Shown: positions 24,406-33,482 of the stretch, one piece after another
Layout: every line of letters starts with the position of its first letter
How positions within the stretch are numbered: the stretch's first letter is position 1
NCBI GenBank assembly: GCA_022821965.1
Contig: JAJECN010000049.1
Span: 1 to 64,000, forward strand
DNA from: Candidatus Poribacteria bacterium
GTDB taxonomy: Bacteria; Poribacteria; WGA-4E; WGA-3G
Length of the DNA stretch: 64,000 nucleotides
Reading direction: 5' to 3'
The notes under the pieces: model-generated
The model's database searches: none
What the model was told of the DNA's origin: nothing
Seen by the model: only the letters and a program-made list of their open reading frames with translations
Program-made: the position numbers and the translations under genes

Positions 24406-25326
24406 ATGGCTTACAAAGAACTCGCAACGAGGAAACCTTTTATTGTTAACAAAAACTTGGGCAGTGCTGTTGAGGTTGAACCCGAAGAATTAACAATGGC
24501 TAATGCCGACGGCGTTCCGGTCACTGTCCCGACGCAGAAACAGAAATACGACTTTGATCGAAACGGTTGGCTCCTGATTCCAAGCGTTTTGTCTGATACT
24601 GATATTGCAGAGATGCGTGAATTTTGTCAACGTCTGCACGAGGCACCGGAAGGTATCCGTGAACCGGAACGTTGTACCCTCGGTGGTCCACTTCAAAAAC
24701 TCGCGGATCACCCAATTGTTGTTGGCTTTCTAAATGAATTTTTGGCATATCCGCCCGCTGCAAGTGAAGACTGTTACGGATTTCGGCTCGAGGAAACAGC
24801 AGCTTTTTTCGGGGACATGCCATCACATACTGCAGCGCAATCAGTGCTTCACAAGGGAAATGGATTGTTCCGCTTACCCGGGGATTCTCACCTCTATCGG
24901 TGTGTTCCGGGACGCGGTTGGAGCGGGTTGACGCGTGCTATATGGGAATTAACTGAAGTCACCGTCCAGACAAACAGAATCCGTTTCATCACAGGAAGCC
25001 ACAAAGCCGCGTATCCAGTGCCAGAAGCCGTACAGGACTTGAATTCGTCGCTCTGGGAGACTTATGAATGTCCTCCCGGTTCCCTCATTCTTTTCACGGA
25101 ATCTATGACGCAGACGCACGTTCAGTCCAGTGCTACCGAACGAGTTTCTGTCTCGAATTTATACAATACGGTGGCGAGCCGTTGGTCGAATTGGCTACCC
25201 CATCCACAACTTCTCGAAGCGATGCCTCCGAAACGCCAGACCCTTTTTCGGGAAGCCTATGCGGGTGGCAATGTGGTCAACGGAGATTTTAATCAACGCA
25301 CATCCGCCTATCCCGCGGAAGTCTAA
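24406..25326 (+). CDS. Phytanoyl-CoA dioxygenase-family protein, diverged copy
   Basis: A 306-residue paralogue of the next gene. It shares YDFDRNGWLLIPSVL, CTLGGPLQKLADHPIVVGFLN, GNGLFRLPGDSHLY, IWELTEV and ITGSHKAAYP. The PhyH fold is an Fe(II)/2-oxoglutarate oxygenase. The position of the distal metal-binding His found in the neighbour (EALTHS) reads ESMTQTH, with Gln 236 and a His two residues later. The conserved GGT loop before the SHK motif is also lost (VQTNRIRFITGSHK). It may be inactive or use a shifted ligand. GAGGAAG precedes the ATG; the paralogue follows 27 bp downstream. Confidence 0.75.
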   Translation: MAYKELATRKPFIVNKNLGSAVEVEPEELTMANADGVPVTVPTQKQKYDFDRNGWLLIPSVLSDTDIAEMREFCQRLHEAPEGIREPERCTLGGPLQKLADHPIVVGFLNEFLAYPPAASEDCYGFRLEETAAFFGDMPSHTAAQSVLHKGNGLFRLPGDSHLYRCVPGRGWSGLTRAIWELTEVTVQTNRIRFITGSHKAAYPVPEAVQDLNSSLWETYECPPGSLILFTESMTQTHVQSSATERVSVSNLYNTVASRWSNWLPHPQLLEAMPPKRQTLFREAYAGGNVVNGDFNQRTSAYPAEV

Positions 25327-25353
25327 CCGTTTGAAGGTGTAAGGAGATATCTG

Positions 25354-26223
25354 ATGGAAAAAGAAATGAACAGCGGTCAACAACCTTGGCTTGGTGCGTT
25401 GTTACCACTGGATGTATGTGAATTGCCTACTCGCAATGGCGACGGTTTATCTATTCCTGAGTTAACACCTGAACAACGGTACGCTTTTGATACCCACGGT
25501 TGGTTTTTGGTACCGGAGGTATTTACCGGCTCGGAGCTCAAAGAGATGCGCGATTTCGGTTATCGTCTCCACCACGACCCAGAATCTATCCCAGAGTATG
25601 AACGGAGTCCTGTCGGCGGTCCTCTCCAGAAATTGATTGACCACCCGCTTGTTGTTTCGCTTCTCAACGAATTCACGGCGCATCCAGCTGTAACGGGTCC
25701 AGAACGCTACGGTTTTGCTGTTGAAAGTGCAAGCCTCTTTTACCGCGCACCGGGCATGGGACGGTTTGGACCACACAACGGCAACGGACTGCTTCGCTTT
25801 CCGGGTGATGTTCACTACTACAACGCTTTCCCCGGCAAAGGTTATAGTCCGCACACCCGTATTGTATGGGAACTAAACGAGGTCAAAAAGGGACAAGGAG
25901 GCACGCTCTTGGTGACCGGCAGTCACAAATCGGTTTACACAGCACCTTCTGACATCCAAGATCCCAACTCTGATATTTGGAGCACTTACGGATGTCCGGG
26001 CGGGTCGTTGCTCTTTTTCACAGAGGCACTCACCCACAGTGCCACGGAGTGGACAAATACTGAAAACGACAGGATCGCTGTCTTTAACCTGTATAGTCCG
26101 GTTGATAGCGGTTTCGCGAAGGTTTATAAGCCGCATCCAAAACTCCTCGCTGCAATGCCACCGATCCGGCAGACGCTGTTCCGGGACAGGCATGTTGTGG
26201 ACAAGGTTAATGGCACGTCATAG
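25354..26223 (+). CDS. Phytanoyl-CoA dioxygenase-family protein
   Basis: A 289-residue PhyH-fold protein with AAGGAG nine bases before the ATG. Features: YAFDTHGWFLVPEVF, GGPLQKLIDHPLVVSLLNEF, GNGLLRFPGDVHYYNAFPG, VWELNEVKKGQGGTLLVTGSHK and the distal His 228 in FFTEALTHSATEW, then the family's Arg-containing strand (NDRIAVFNLYSP). It is predicted to hydroxylate a small organic substrate with O2 and 2-oxoglutarate. The first metal-ligand pair (HxD) is not clearly present, as in many environmental members. It is probably in an operon with the preceding paralogue. Confidence 0.78.
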   Translation: MEKEMNSGQQPWLGALLPLDVCELPTRNGDGLSIPELTPEQRYAFDTHGWFLVPEVFTGSELKEMRDFGYRLHHDPESIPEYERSPVGGPLQKLIDHPLVVSLLNEFTAHPAVTGPERYGFAVESASLFYRAPGMGRFGPHNGNGLLRFPGDVHYYNAFPGKGYSPHTRIVWELNEVKKGQGGTLLVTGSHKSVYTAPSDIQDPNSDIWSTYGCPGGSLLFFTEALTHSATEWTNTENDRIAVFNLYSPVDSGFAKVYKPHPKLLAAMPPIRQTLFRDRHVVDKVNGTS

Positions 26224-26740
26224 AAATGCAAAGGAAAAACCAATGGCTGATAACAACAATTTTAACGAACTTCTCATACATAACTTATACCTTACCTAAT
26301 TGAATAACTTTCATATCTATATGTATTTTGAAAGTTAACATATAGTATATTTATAATTCACAGATTTGTCTTATGTGTCTTCAAAGTTGCCAACGCCTTC
26401 GACTTCTATCACCTTAGAGGACGCGATGACGTGTCGAATTCACCACAGAAATTTGACCGATTTAACCGCCCATGAAATTTTCAAAATTGCTTCTCATCCC
26501 TTTGGTGGCTTAGGTTATCGGTCAATTTTGAGAGAATCTAAAATTCTGTAGTTTTCTGTGGTAGCTGATGTTTCGTTGTTTTTTCACCACTAAGTTCATA
26601 AAGCGGATAGATATTTTCGGTGCTGTGTCCGAAACGTTCTAAATCGTCCTTATCAGACGACTGCTTCGGTGTTCTTCTTGCGGTCTTAAAAATGTTCTGA
26701 TGCCTATTTTCTCATATAAATCTCTGAAATGGAGTAAATT
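26224..26740. other. Intergenic region with a possible 18-codon remnant, otherwise nothing seen
   Basis: After the PhyH gene, AAGGAAAAACCAATG (ATG at 26243) opens an 18-residue frame (MADNNNFNELLIHNLYLT, TAA 26297), which may be the stub of a deleted gene. The rest (26300-26740) is AT-rich. A frame at 26366-26551 has no ribosome site and no recognisable content. TGGAGTAAATT just before 26741 serves the sulfatase start. Confidence 0.45.
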
Positions 26741-28120
26741 ATGTCTACAGAACAACCAAATGTTCTCTGGATTTACGGCGAAGATCTCTCCCCGGATCTC
26801 GGCTGTTACGGCACACCCGCCGTGAAAACACCAAACGTTGATCGACTCGCATCGGAGGGCACTCGTTATACCAATGCGTTTGTCACATGTCCGGTCTGTT
26901 CACCGAGTCGCTCCGCACTCATCACGGGCACGTATCAGACACACTTTGATGCACACAACCATCGGAGCAACCGCGATAAGCCGCTGCGAGCGGATATGAA
27001 ACTCATCACTGATTGTTTCCGGGAGGCAGGCTATTTTACGTGCAATAGTCCGGGACCGCCATACGATCGTCCCGGAAAGACCGATTTTAACTTTCAGCGC
27101 GAACAGCCCTTTGATGGTATTGACTGGAGTGAACGCGCTGATGGACAACCCTTTTACGCACAAATCAACATTCCAGACACACACCGCGTCTTCAAGCCGG
27201 ATCCAGAACGTCCCATTTTCCCTAAGAATGTTGAATTACCGCCTTACTATCCAGACCACCCGCTGACTCGGAAAGATTGGGCACTTTATCTTGAAAGCAT
27301 TCAGATTTTGGATAGGAAAGTCGGGCAGATTCTCAAACGACTGGATGATGAGGGGCTCTCGGATAATACCATCATATTTTTCATGAGCGACCACGGACGG
27401 GCACATATCCGTTGCAAGCAGTTTCTCTATGATGGCGGCACCCATATTCCACTCATCGTTCGATGGCCCGGACACGTTGAACCCAGTGCTGTTGACGACA
27501 GACTTATTAGCGGTGTTGATTTCGCACCGACAACCCTATCCCTCACCGGTGTTGGCATTCCTGATTTTATGCAAGGTCACGTTTTCCTCGGTTCAGACGC
27601 GACATCGCGCGATGCTATTTTCGCAGCACGAGATCGGTGTGATGGAACGGACGATAGGATCCGGTGCATCCGGACGCACCGCTATAAACTGATTCGCAAT
27701 TATCACCCTGAACGTCCCTATATGCAGTTCAACGGTTACAAGAAGCAGCAGTATCCGCTTTGGAGTTTGATGCCGCTGTTATCTGCAAACGACGAGTTAT
27801 CTTCTGCGCAACAGCATTTCATGCAACAGACACGTCCGACTGAGGAGTTGTATGATCTGGAGGCGGATCCGTATGAAATTAATAACCTTGCTACGGATCC
27901 ACAGTCCGATGCCGTGCGAAGCGAACTCGTCGCGCAACTTGATGCATGGATGGCGGAGACAGGAGACATGGGCGAGATTCCTGAATCTACAGAGGTTACT
28001 ACGTATTGGGATGAAAACATGGCGGAAAAGTTCCAAGAGTCCATGGAGAAGCGGGGACTCTCACACGATATAAGCGATGCAGATTACGTCGCATGGTGGG
28101 AAAACCACCTATTGACGTGA
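26741..28120 (+). CDS. Type I sulfatase (formylglycine-dependent)
   Basis: A 459-residue sulfatase of the alkaline-phosphatase superfamily. It opens NVLWIYGEDLSPDLGCYG (calcium-binding Asp/Glu) and has TCPVCSPSRSALITG with the C-x-P-S-R motif whose Cys is converted to formylglycine. FFMSDHGRAHIRCKQFLYDG carries the DH metal ligands and GGTHIPLIVRWPG the substrate-side motif. It has no signal peptide, so it is probably cytoplasmic unless exported otherwise. It likely removes sulfate from glycans or other organic sulfates. It forms a run with the glycosidase-like gene (25 bp later) and an isomerase-like gene, suggesting joint use of a sulfated carbohydrate. Confidence 0.9.
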   Translation: MSTEQPNVLWIYGEDLSPDLGCYGTPAVKTPNVDRLASEGTRYTNAFVTCPVCSPSRSALITGTYQTHFDAHNHRSNRDKPLRADMKLITDCFREAGYFTCNSPGPPYDRPGKTDFNFQREQPFDGIDWSERADGQPFYAQINIPDTHRVFKPDPERPIFPKNVELPPYYPDHPLTRKDWALYLESIQILDRKVGQILKRLDDEGLSDNTIIFFMSDHGRAHIRCKQFLYDGGTHIPLIVRWPGHVEPSAVDDRLISGVDFAPTTLSLTGVGIPDFMQGHVFLGSDATSRDAIFAARDRCDGTDDRIRCIRTHRYKLIRNYHPERPYMQFNGYKKQQYPLWSLMPLLSANDELSSAQQHFMQQTRPTEELYDLEADPYEINNLATDPQSDAVRSELVAQLDAWMAETGDMGEIPESTEVTTYWDENMAEKFQESMEKRGLSHDISDADYVAWWENHLLT

Positions 28121-28144
28121 GGACATACGAAACGGAGGTTTCCA

Positions 28145-29380
28145 ATGAACAACACGCTCTACGGACACGGTGATGGGTTTCTCACAAAGGATGGACAGCG
28201 GCTCTTTCCGATCGGGTTTTATGAGCACCCTTCCGAGGATGACGCACTTAGAGATATGGCGGAAGCAGGCGTTAACCTCGTTCTATGTGGTAACGAAGAG
28301 TCACTTGATCACGCACAGGCACATGGGATGCAGGGCTGGGTCCCGCTCGGTCTTCAGTCCGGTGCGACACCCGAATTTCAGGAACGCATCCGAACCCTCG
28401 CTGAACACCCCGCACTCGCTGTGTGGGAAGGGCCAGATGAGGTGGTATGGAGTTTTACCGCCTATAGCGGTCTCTGGAAACAAGATCAGTTAGCAGTGTT
28501 CCCAAATAAGGGTGAATGGTGGATGCAAACGCCGCTCGCTATTGAATACTCTGAAGGACGCGCAGCTGAGATTATGCCTAAGATGCGGGAGGCTATTGAG
28601 TTCATCCGCAGTGTTGATCCATACAATCGGCAGATTTGGATAAACGAGGCACGCGACAGCGATCTGAAGTTCGTCCGACAATACATTGACTGTGTGGACA
28701 TCACTGGATGCGACGATTATCCGATTCGACCAGAGGGGCGTCCTGCTATTCGTCTGGCTGATTCTACAGACCGTTGGAGACAGGTTGGCAAAGGCAGACC
28801 GGTATGGATGGTGCTTCAAGGATTTACATGGAACGATTTGAGTGATGGGGACACCGACATCATTGCGTTTCCCAGCTTTGCTGAGTCGCGCCTGATGGCG
28901 TATGCTTGTATTGCACATGGGGCGAGAGGTATTCTGTATTGGGGTTCCAGTTATATGAAGTCTGAGGGAAAAGAAGCGTTTCGGAAATCGCTTTACGCTT
29001 TAACGAGTGAACTCGCCACGCTTCAACCTTTCCTTACAGCACCGGTGGAGCAGTATGTCACAGTGCGAGAAATTGATGACGGACGCACCGATATACCTCC
29101 TCCTGTTTCGGCACGCGGTGTGAGCGTTACGGCTCGTAGAATCGGACGCGAATGGCTCATTGTCCTCGTTAATGAAGATGAGCATTCTCACATGGGAGTA
29201 GAAATTGCCGGGTTAGATGCCCTCAATGGCACCGAGTTTGTAGAACTCTACGGTGAGGAGGAAACGACTATATCCGAAGGAGCATTCGTGACGCGGATGC
29301 TTCCTTTTGAAGTCAAACTCTTTGCAACACACCGAAAATGGGAGACCGCTCAGCGGGAGGGTAGAGAATTTGCAGAATAG
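28145..29380 (+). CDS. Glycosidase-like TIM-barrel protein, family uncertain
   Basis: A 411-residue protein with GGAGG eight bases before the ATG. Residues 1-330 follow a clan GH-A-like pattern: GFLTKDGQRLFPIGFYEH at the start, a strand ending AVWEGPDEV (Glu at the position of an acid/base candidate), IWINEAR, DITGCDDYPI, GKGRPVWMVLQGF and ARGILYWGSS near the end of the barrel. A beta domain follows (residues about 335-400). No exact glycoside hydrolase family is recognised and no signal peptide is visible. It lies between the sulfatase and the isomerase-like protein and is probably cotranscribed with both. Confidence 0.65.
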   Translation: MNNTLYGHGDGFLTKDGQRLFPIGFYEHPSEDDALRDMAEAGVNLVLCGNEESLDHAQAHGMQGWVPLGLQSGATPEFQERIRTLAEHPALAVWEGPDEVVWSFTAYSGLWKQDQLAVFPNKGEWWMQTPLAIEYSEGRAAEIMPKMREAIEFIRSVDPYNRQIWINEARDSDLKFVRQYIDCVDITGCDDYPIRPEGRPAIRLADSTDRWRQVGKGRPVWMVLQGFTWNDLSDGDTDIIAFPSFAESRLMAYACIAHGARGILYWGSSYMKSEGKEAFRKSLYALTSELATLQPFLTAPVEQYVTVREIDDGRTDIPPPVSARGVSVTARRIGREWLIVLVNEDEHSHMGVEIAGLDALNGTEFVELYGEEETTISEGAFVTRMLPFEVKLFATHRKWETAQREGREFAE

Positions 29381-30179
29381 CATGAAGGAACGCTTCGGAT
29401 TTGATGCACCAAAACACAAGCCTATCGAGGAATCGATCCAATGGGCGGCGGAGAATGGGTTTGGGTATATTGATTTCCAAGCCGATGTCCCTCCGAATGA
29501 CATCGCTTCGTTTGATACGGCACGCGTCCGCAGGGTGCGCGACCTGTGTGAAACACACGGGATTGCTATTGGCATCCACCCGTCTTCCGCAATCAACAAC
29601 GCCGAATATGTACCACTCATGTCTGAGGCGGTCGATGGTTACCTCTACGCGAACTTAGAACTGGCACAACGACTTGGATGTGGTTGGATCATCGGGCATG
29701 GTGGGTATCATTTCGGAGATGTCGCCCAACGCCGAGACGCTGCGATTGAACGTATACAACGCTTACTCAAGCGAGCAGAACAAGCAGAGATAGTCGTTTT
29801 CTTTGAAAACCACAACCGAGAACCAGAGCATGCCGAAATCCATTACATCCCCCATAACGTTGAAGAGACGCATTGGTTTTTCGATGCGATTCGTTCCCCT
29901 TATCTCAAGTGGGCGTTCAATGTGGCGCACGGACATCTCGTACCGGAAGGGTGGCAAGGCTTTTTAGATGCGTTCGGTGTGGAGAATATCGGTCAGGTTC
30001 GCCTCAATGATAATACCGGTGAATATGAAATCCATCTCGTTCCCGGTGAAGGGACGATTGATTTCGCAGACCTGTTTGCGCAGTTGAATGGACGTGGCTA
30101 TGAGGGTTGGTTTAGTCTTGGCTTCGGGGACGATGCAGATAAAGTGCGTGTGCGGGATGAATTTGCTCGGTACTTGTAA
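29370..30179 (+). CDS. Sugar phosphate isomerase/epimerase-like TIM barrel
   Basis: TTG 29370 is chosen because GGGAGG ends 9 bases upstream; ATG 29382 is the alternative, and the frame also extends back to 29307 inside the preceding gene. About 269 residues with the AP-endonuclease-2/xylose-isomerase-like barrel: FGYIDFQADVP, HGIAIGIHPSSA, CGWIIGHGG, IVVFFENHNRE (metal-binding Glu), LKWAFNVAHGH and EIHLVPGEGTIDFADLFAQL. Such proteins isomerise or epimerise sugars or related polyols with a divalent metal. It overlaps the stop of the upstream gene by 11 bases, so the two are translationally coupled. Confidence 0.78.
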   Translation: MQNSMKERFGFDAPKHKPIEESIQWAAENGFGYIDFQADVPPNDIASFDTARVRRVRDLCETHGIAIGIHPSSAINNAEYVPLMSEAVDGYLYANLELAQRLGCGWIIGHGGYHFGDVAQRRDAAIERIQRLLKRAEQAEIVVFFENHNREPEHAEIHYIPHNVEETHWFFDAIRSPYLKWAFNVAHGHLVPEGWQGFLDAFGVENIGQVRLNDNTGEYEIHLVPGEGTIDFADLFAQLNGRGYEGWFSLGFGDDADKVRVRDEFARYL

Positions 30180-30218
30180 GAGCGATTTCCTGATAGCGTC
30201 TCTGCCCTGTGCAAGGTC

Positions 30219-30944
30219 TTAGTGGTTACTCCGCAGGCGGTCAAGTTCGGCGCGCAGGTGTGCAGCTTCCGCCTCCGCTGCCTCTGCGCGTGCTTCTGCT
30301 TCCTGGCGTGCGATAACCTCCTGATCTGCGCGGGTTTCTGCTGCTTCCTCCGGTGTCTGAAGCCACCGTCTTGTGGCAGGATCATAAAACTGTAAAGCGT
30401 CTGGCTGCAGGTGCAACTCTAAACCGAGCACTGCGGAATGAATGCCCCCATCTGCCGCTTGGGGAACCGGTTGATACCTGCTGTCTACTAAGGTAAACCC
30501 CATCAGCGGGGCAGGTAAATATAAACCCTCTATATCACACAAGAAATAGTCGGTAATCCCTAAGGCCTCGTAAATCCGCATTTTCTCCCCTAAGTCCTTT
30601 TGGTAGGTGCTTTCACTCGCTAACTCCATCACGAAATTAGGCGGTTTTTCCTCCTGCCAAACGAGATACGTCCGACGCGCCTTCTGACCTATCCCGAAAG
30701 AGACCAGGACATCCGGGGACACGACTTTCCGCGGATCCCCCTGGACATAATACATCAGCAGATCGCCAGAGACATACACCTCTGGGTTATCCTTAAAAAA
30801 CGCTTCAAGCATCCGGAGGATCCGCATCAGAACACGTCTATGATCATCACTCGCTGCCATAGGTTGACCATCCGTTTCTGGATAAAGACTGCTTTCTTGG
30901 GTCAGGGCATAACCGAGGTGCCCACCCTTTTCGGACATCGCCAT
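30219..30944 (-). CDS. Uma2-family (DUF820) PD-(D/E)XK nuclease-like protein
   Basis: A 241-residue protein with the Uma2/DUF820 fold: DLLMYYVQGDPRKVVSPDVLVSF (active-site Asp), FVMELASESTYQKDLGEKMRIYEALGITDYFLCD (Glu/Ser and Lys positions), then a long Ala/Glu/Arg coiled coil (about 195-241). The family is expanded in several environmental phyla and its cellular function is unsettled despite the restriction-endonuclease fold. It is transcribed alone, convergent with the isomerase-like gene 39 bp away. Confidence 0.85.
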   Translation of the reverse strand: MAMSEKGGHLGYALTQESSLYPETDGQPMAASDDHRRVLMRILRMLEAFFKDNPEVYVSGDLLMYYVQGDPRKVVSPDVLVSFGIGQKARRTYLVWQEEKPPNFVMELASESTYQKDLGEKMRIYEALGITDYFLCDIEGLYLPAPLMGFTLVDSRYQPVPQAADGGIHSAVLGLELHLQPDALQFYDPATRRWLQTPEEAAETRADQEVIARQEAEARAEAAEAEAAHLRAELDRLRSNH

Positions 30945-31157
30945 GCCTGTTCTCCTTGTTAAATGCCTTGTTGGGTATAGGTGTTTCTGCTTTTTTATTC
31001 CCGCTGGCTATACCCAAAGTGTAACCTTTCGCTTGATATGGACATTCAGTTCTCTATTTCTCACTATTTATATTATACCCGAGTTTCGCAAGGACTGTAA
31101 AGCCTTTTTTCGGTATGAACTGGGGCATTCAGTTTAATGAGACATTTTGCACCAGCA

Positions 31158-31183
31158 CGGTTAGGAAACTGGGTTTCCTACCG
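31158..31183. repeat. Inverted repeat CGGTTAGGAAAC / GTTTCCTACCG
   Basis: TAGGAAAC (31162-31169) pairs with GTTTCCTA (31173-31180) around TGG, and the outer CGG/CCG also pair around one extra T. It lies between the Uma2 gene start and the end of the minus-strand DUF6785 gene. It looks like a dispersed extragenic hairpin. Confidence 0.45.
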
Positions 31184-31243
31184 CGGGGCAGTGGAAGTGC
31201 CTATTAACGTAAGTCAAGATTTATTATGCCGTAAAATGAGAAC

Positions 31244-33190
31244 TTAACGATAGAATGAATAAACGGACACACCCCAAATCAGTCGGATCAGTACCCACGT
31301 ACCACCGACAATAAATTGCCCAAGAATTAACCCCAAGAAAAGTGGTAACACTCGGTGGTAAAGGCGGATGCCCCCGAACCGCAAGATTAGATTCTTAATT
31401 GCCCAACTGATTAGCACGGAAAACCAGAGCCAACCGAATGTCCACATACTACTCGCCACTGCGTAACCGGTCGGATGAAAAGGGAACATTGGAAAACGGG
31501 TACGCAACCACCATAGCAACCCTGTGAACAGAAATCCGACACCCATAAACGTCACCGCAGGGATGTTCGTTTCTGTCGGATAATAGAGCCACGAGCGGAG
31601 CCTGTGATAGCCCCCGCTACCCAAGCCCGGATTCGCACCTATGTTATAGGAAACCACAAGATACGCCCAAAATGAGGCGAGGATTCCGAAAAAAACGCCA
31701 CACATCAGTGCTATTACCATTCTCCGAGCGCGCATGTTTGCCACTTCCACAAGTTTAAACCCTTCCAGTGTATGTGGCATCGGATGTGCGCGATACCCAC
31801 GATTGAACGCGTAATAGAGGGACATCATCGTTAGACTTGGCGGTGGAATCATACGTGAACCGAGCGAGTCAAGAATAAACTGCCGTGGGTTTGCCACAAA
31901 CATCTCATGTGTCGGTGGTCCAACCTCCGCGCGTACCCGTGTAATGCCTAACGCGAGAAGATAATAGATAGCAAAATACAACGCGATCATCCAAATTGCC
32001 ATCCCACCGCGGTTTGAAAAGATAAAAAGGAAAAGAATACCACCTATCAACCCTGCCAATGGCCACCGATAATCTGTTGTATCTTGCATTTCAGATGGAA
32101 GATTCTCGCCTCTCTTTCCTGTTAAATTTCTAAACATCCCATAGAAATGCTTACGTCCACCGTAGAGCGCAAAACAGGCGATCGCCAGATACGCACCGAC
32201 CCCTTGCGGTCCATCGTAAGGAAACCCTGGCAAAACCTGTAGCCCCATCGCACTCCCCAAGACGCGCTCCCCTTTCCAGAACAGATAGAAAAACCAGAGC
32301 GAAAAGGACATCTCTAATGGCATTAAAAATGCAAGCCCGACACCGAATGACAGGATATAGACAGGGGTCCAGCCGATTGCGTTCCACGGTTTTTCAGTGA
32401 AATAGATGCCAAGGTCTGCCTTTCGGACCGGTATCTCTGGGAAGGTTGGAAAGAACGCGTGGATACCGTTAATCAGATCAATGCTCGCTGCAATCGCGAA
32501 GCCTGCCCAGAACATCTTATTTTTGAAGAGTCGTCCGTCTGAGTAGGTCATCTCTATCGGCAGGCGGACGATCGGATAGGTAAGCCGCTCCCGATCAATC
32601 CACTGCTTACGGAGGAGCAGATCGATGCAAATCATAACCCAAATCAGGACAGAGAGGAAAATCGTCCACCATAAAATCGGTTCCCACCATGCTGCCAGAT
32701 ACCTTGGCGTATAAAAGGTTGTATCGCCGTCATAGAAATCTTGCAGCACAGACAGATCGCTGAGAGTCATCCAATTCGGCAGGTATCGCCAGAAAAGTTG
32801 TTGCCATTCATTTTCAGGTGTAGCGAACCAGAAGCCGTTCGGGATAACAGGCACAACGGTCTGCATCATATCGTGTCCTGCGATCGCTGAGGAGATTGAG
32901 AGGATCGAATAGATAGTGAGCAGTTCCCCTTGACGGAACGCGAAGCGAGGAAGCAGCAGTTTCAGCAAGAAATTGAGACATGTCAGCACCACGAGTGTTA
33001 CGACGACGTTGTAAATTAGCGACATTGTCGTTGGCAAAGTACTCCAGTAACGAAGGTGGTTTGCCATAATGAAATAGGTGTTCGGCGGGATGAGTATGAT
33101 ACCGAGTAGAATTGCGCGAAAGGTAACGCCTGGATGTCCAGACTGCGGTGTTTCTTGAAGATTTGAGGGATGTATTGATGTATTTGTCAT
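31244..33190 (-). CDS. DUF6785-type multi-pass membrane protein, tandem copy B
   Basis: ATG 33190 gives 648 residues beginning MTNTSIHPSNLQETPQSGHPG, aligning with the start of copy A (MARTPKHSSNPQETPQPGHPG); the frame extends to 33238 without conservation. About 12-14 membrane segments, with VTFRAILLGIILIPPNTYFI, RQGELLTIYSILSISSAIAG, YFTEKPWNAIGWTPV, ITRVRAEVGPPTHEMF, and the end WVLIRLIWGVSVYSFYR. It is nearly identical to copy A over long stretches, in DNA as well as protein, marking a recent tandem duplication or gene conversion. Transport is plausible but unproven. Confidence 0.75.
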   Translation of the reverse strand: MTNTSIHPSNLQETPQSGHPGVTFRAILLGIILIPPNTYFIMANHLRYWSTLPTTMSLIYNVVVTLVVLTCLNFLLKLLLPRFAFRQGELLTIYSILSISSAIAGHDMMQTVVPVIPNGFWFATPENEWQQLFWRYLPNWMTLSDLSVLQDFYDGDTTFYTPRYLAAWWEPILWWTIFLSVLIWVMICIDLLLRKQWIDRERLTYPIVRLPIEMTYSDGRLFKNKMFWAGFAIAASIDLINGIHAFFPTFPEIPVRKADLGIYFTEKPWNAIGWTPVYILSFGVGLAFLMPLEMSFSLWFFYLFWKGERVLGSAMGLQVLPGFPYDGPQGVGAYLAIACFALYGGRKHFYGMFRNLTGKRGENLPSEMQDTTDYRWPLAGLIGGILFLFIFSNRGGMAIWMIALYFAIYYLLALGITRVRAEVGPPTHEMFVANPRQFILDSLGSRMIPPPSLTMMSLYYAFNRGYRAHPMPHTLEGFKLVEVANMRARRMVIALMCGVFFGILASFWAYLVVSYNIGANPGLGSGGYHRLRSWLYYPTETNIPAVTFMGVGFLFTGLLWWLRTRFPMFPFHPTGYAVASSMWTFGWLWFSVLISWAIKNLILRFGGIRLYHRVLPLFLGLILGQFIVGGTWVLIRLIWGVSVYSFYR

Positions 33191-33482
33191 GCCTTCAGCG
33201 GTATATCTTTGTGGATGTCTTTGTTTTTTGTAACGCAAATTGTATGAAGATTGGATACTTAAATCGGTACTTTCGGTTTTCCACCATGATTGTCTTGAAA
33301 TCTCGCCTTATGATGTTAGGTTTCACTCGGTTTTTGGATATATGGCGGCATATTGGATTTGATGCATATTTAGAATCCCATATCAGACTTCTTGATTTCG
33401 TTCAACCCAACCTACGGCACTAACTGCTGATAACTAATCATCCTGCAAATCCTTGAATCCTGAAAATCTTGGTTCAGACAAT

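Noticed and set aside
26366-26551. 61-codon frame before the sulfatase
   Set aside because: No ribosome site, no known motif, in an AT-rich gap; not supported.
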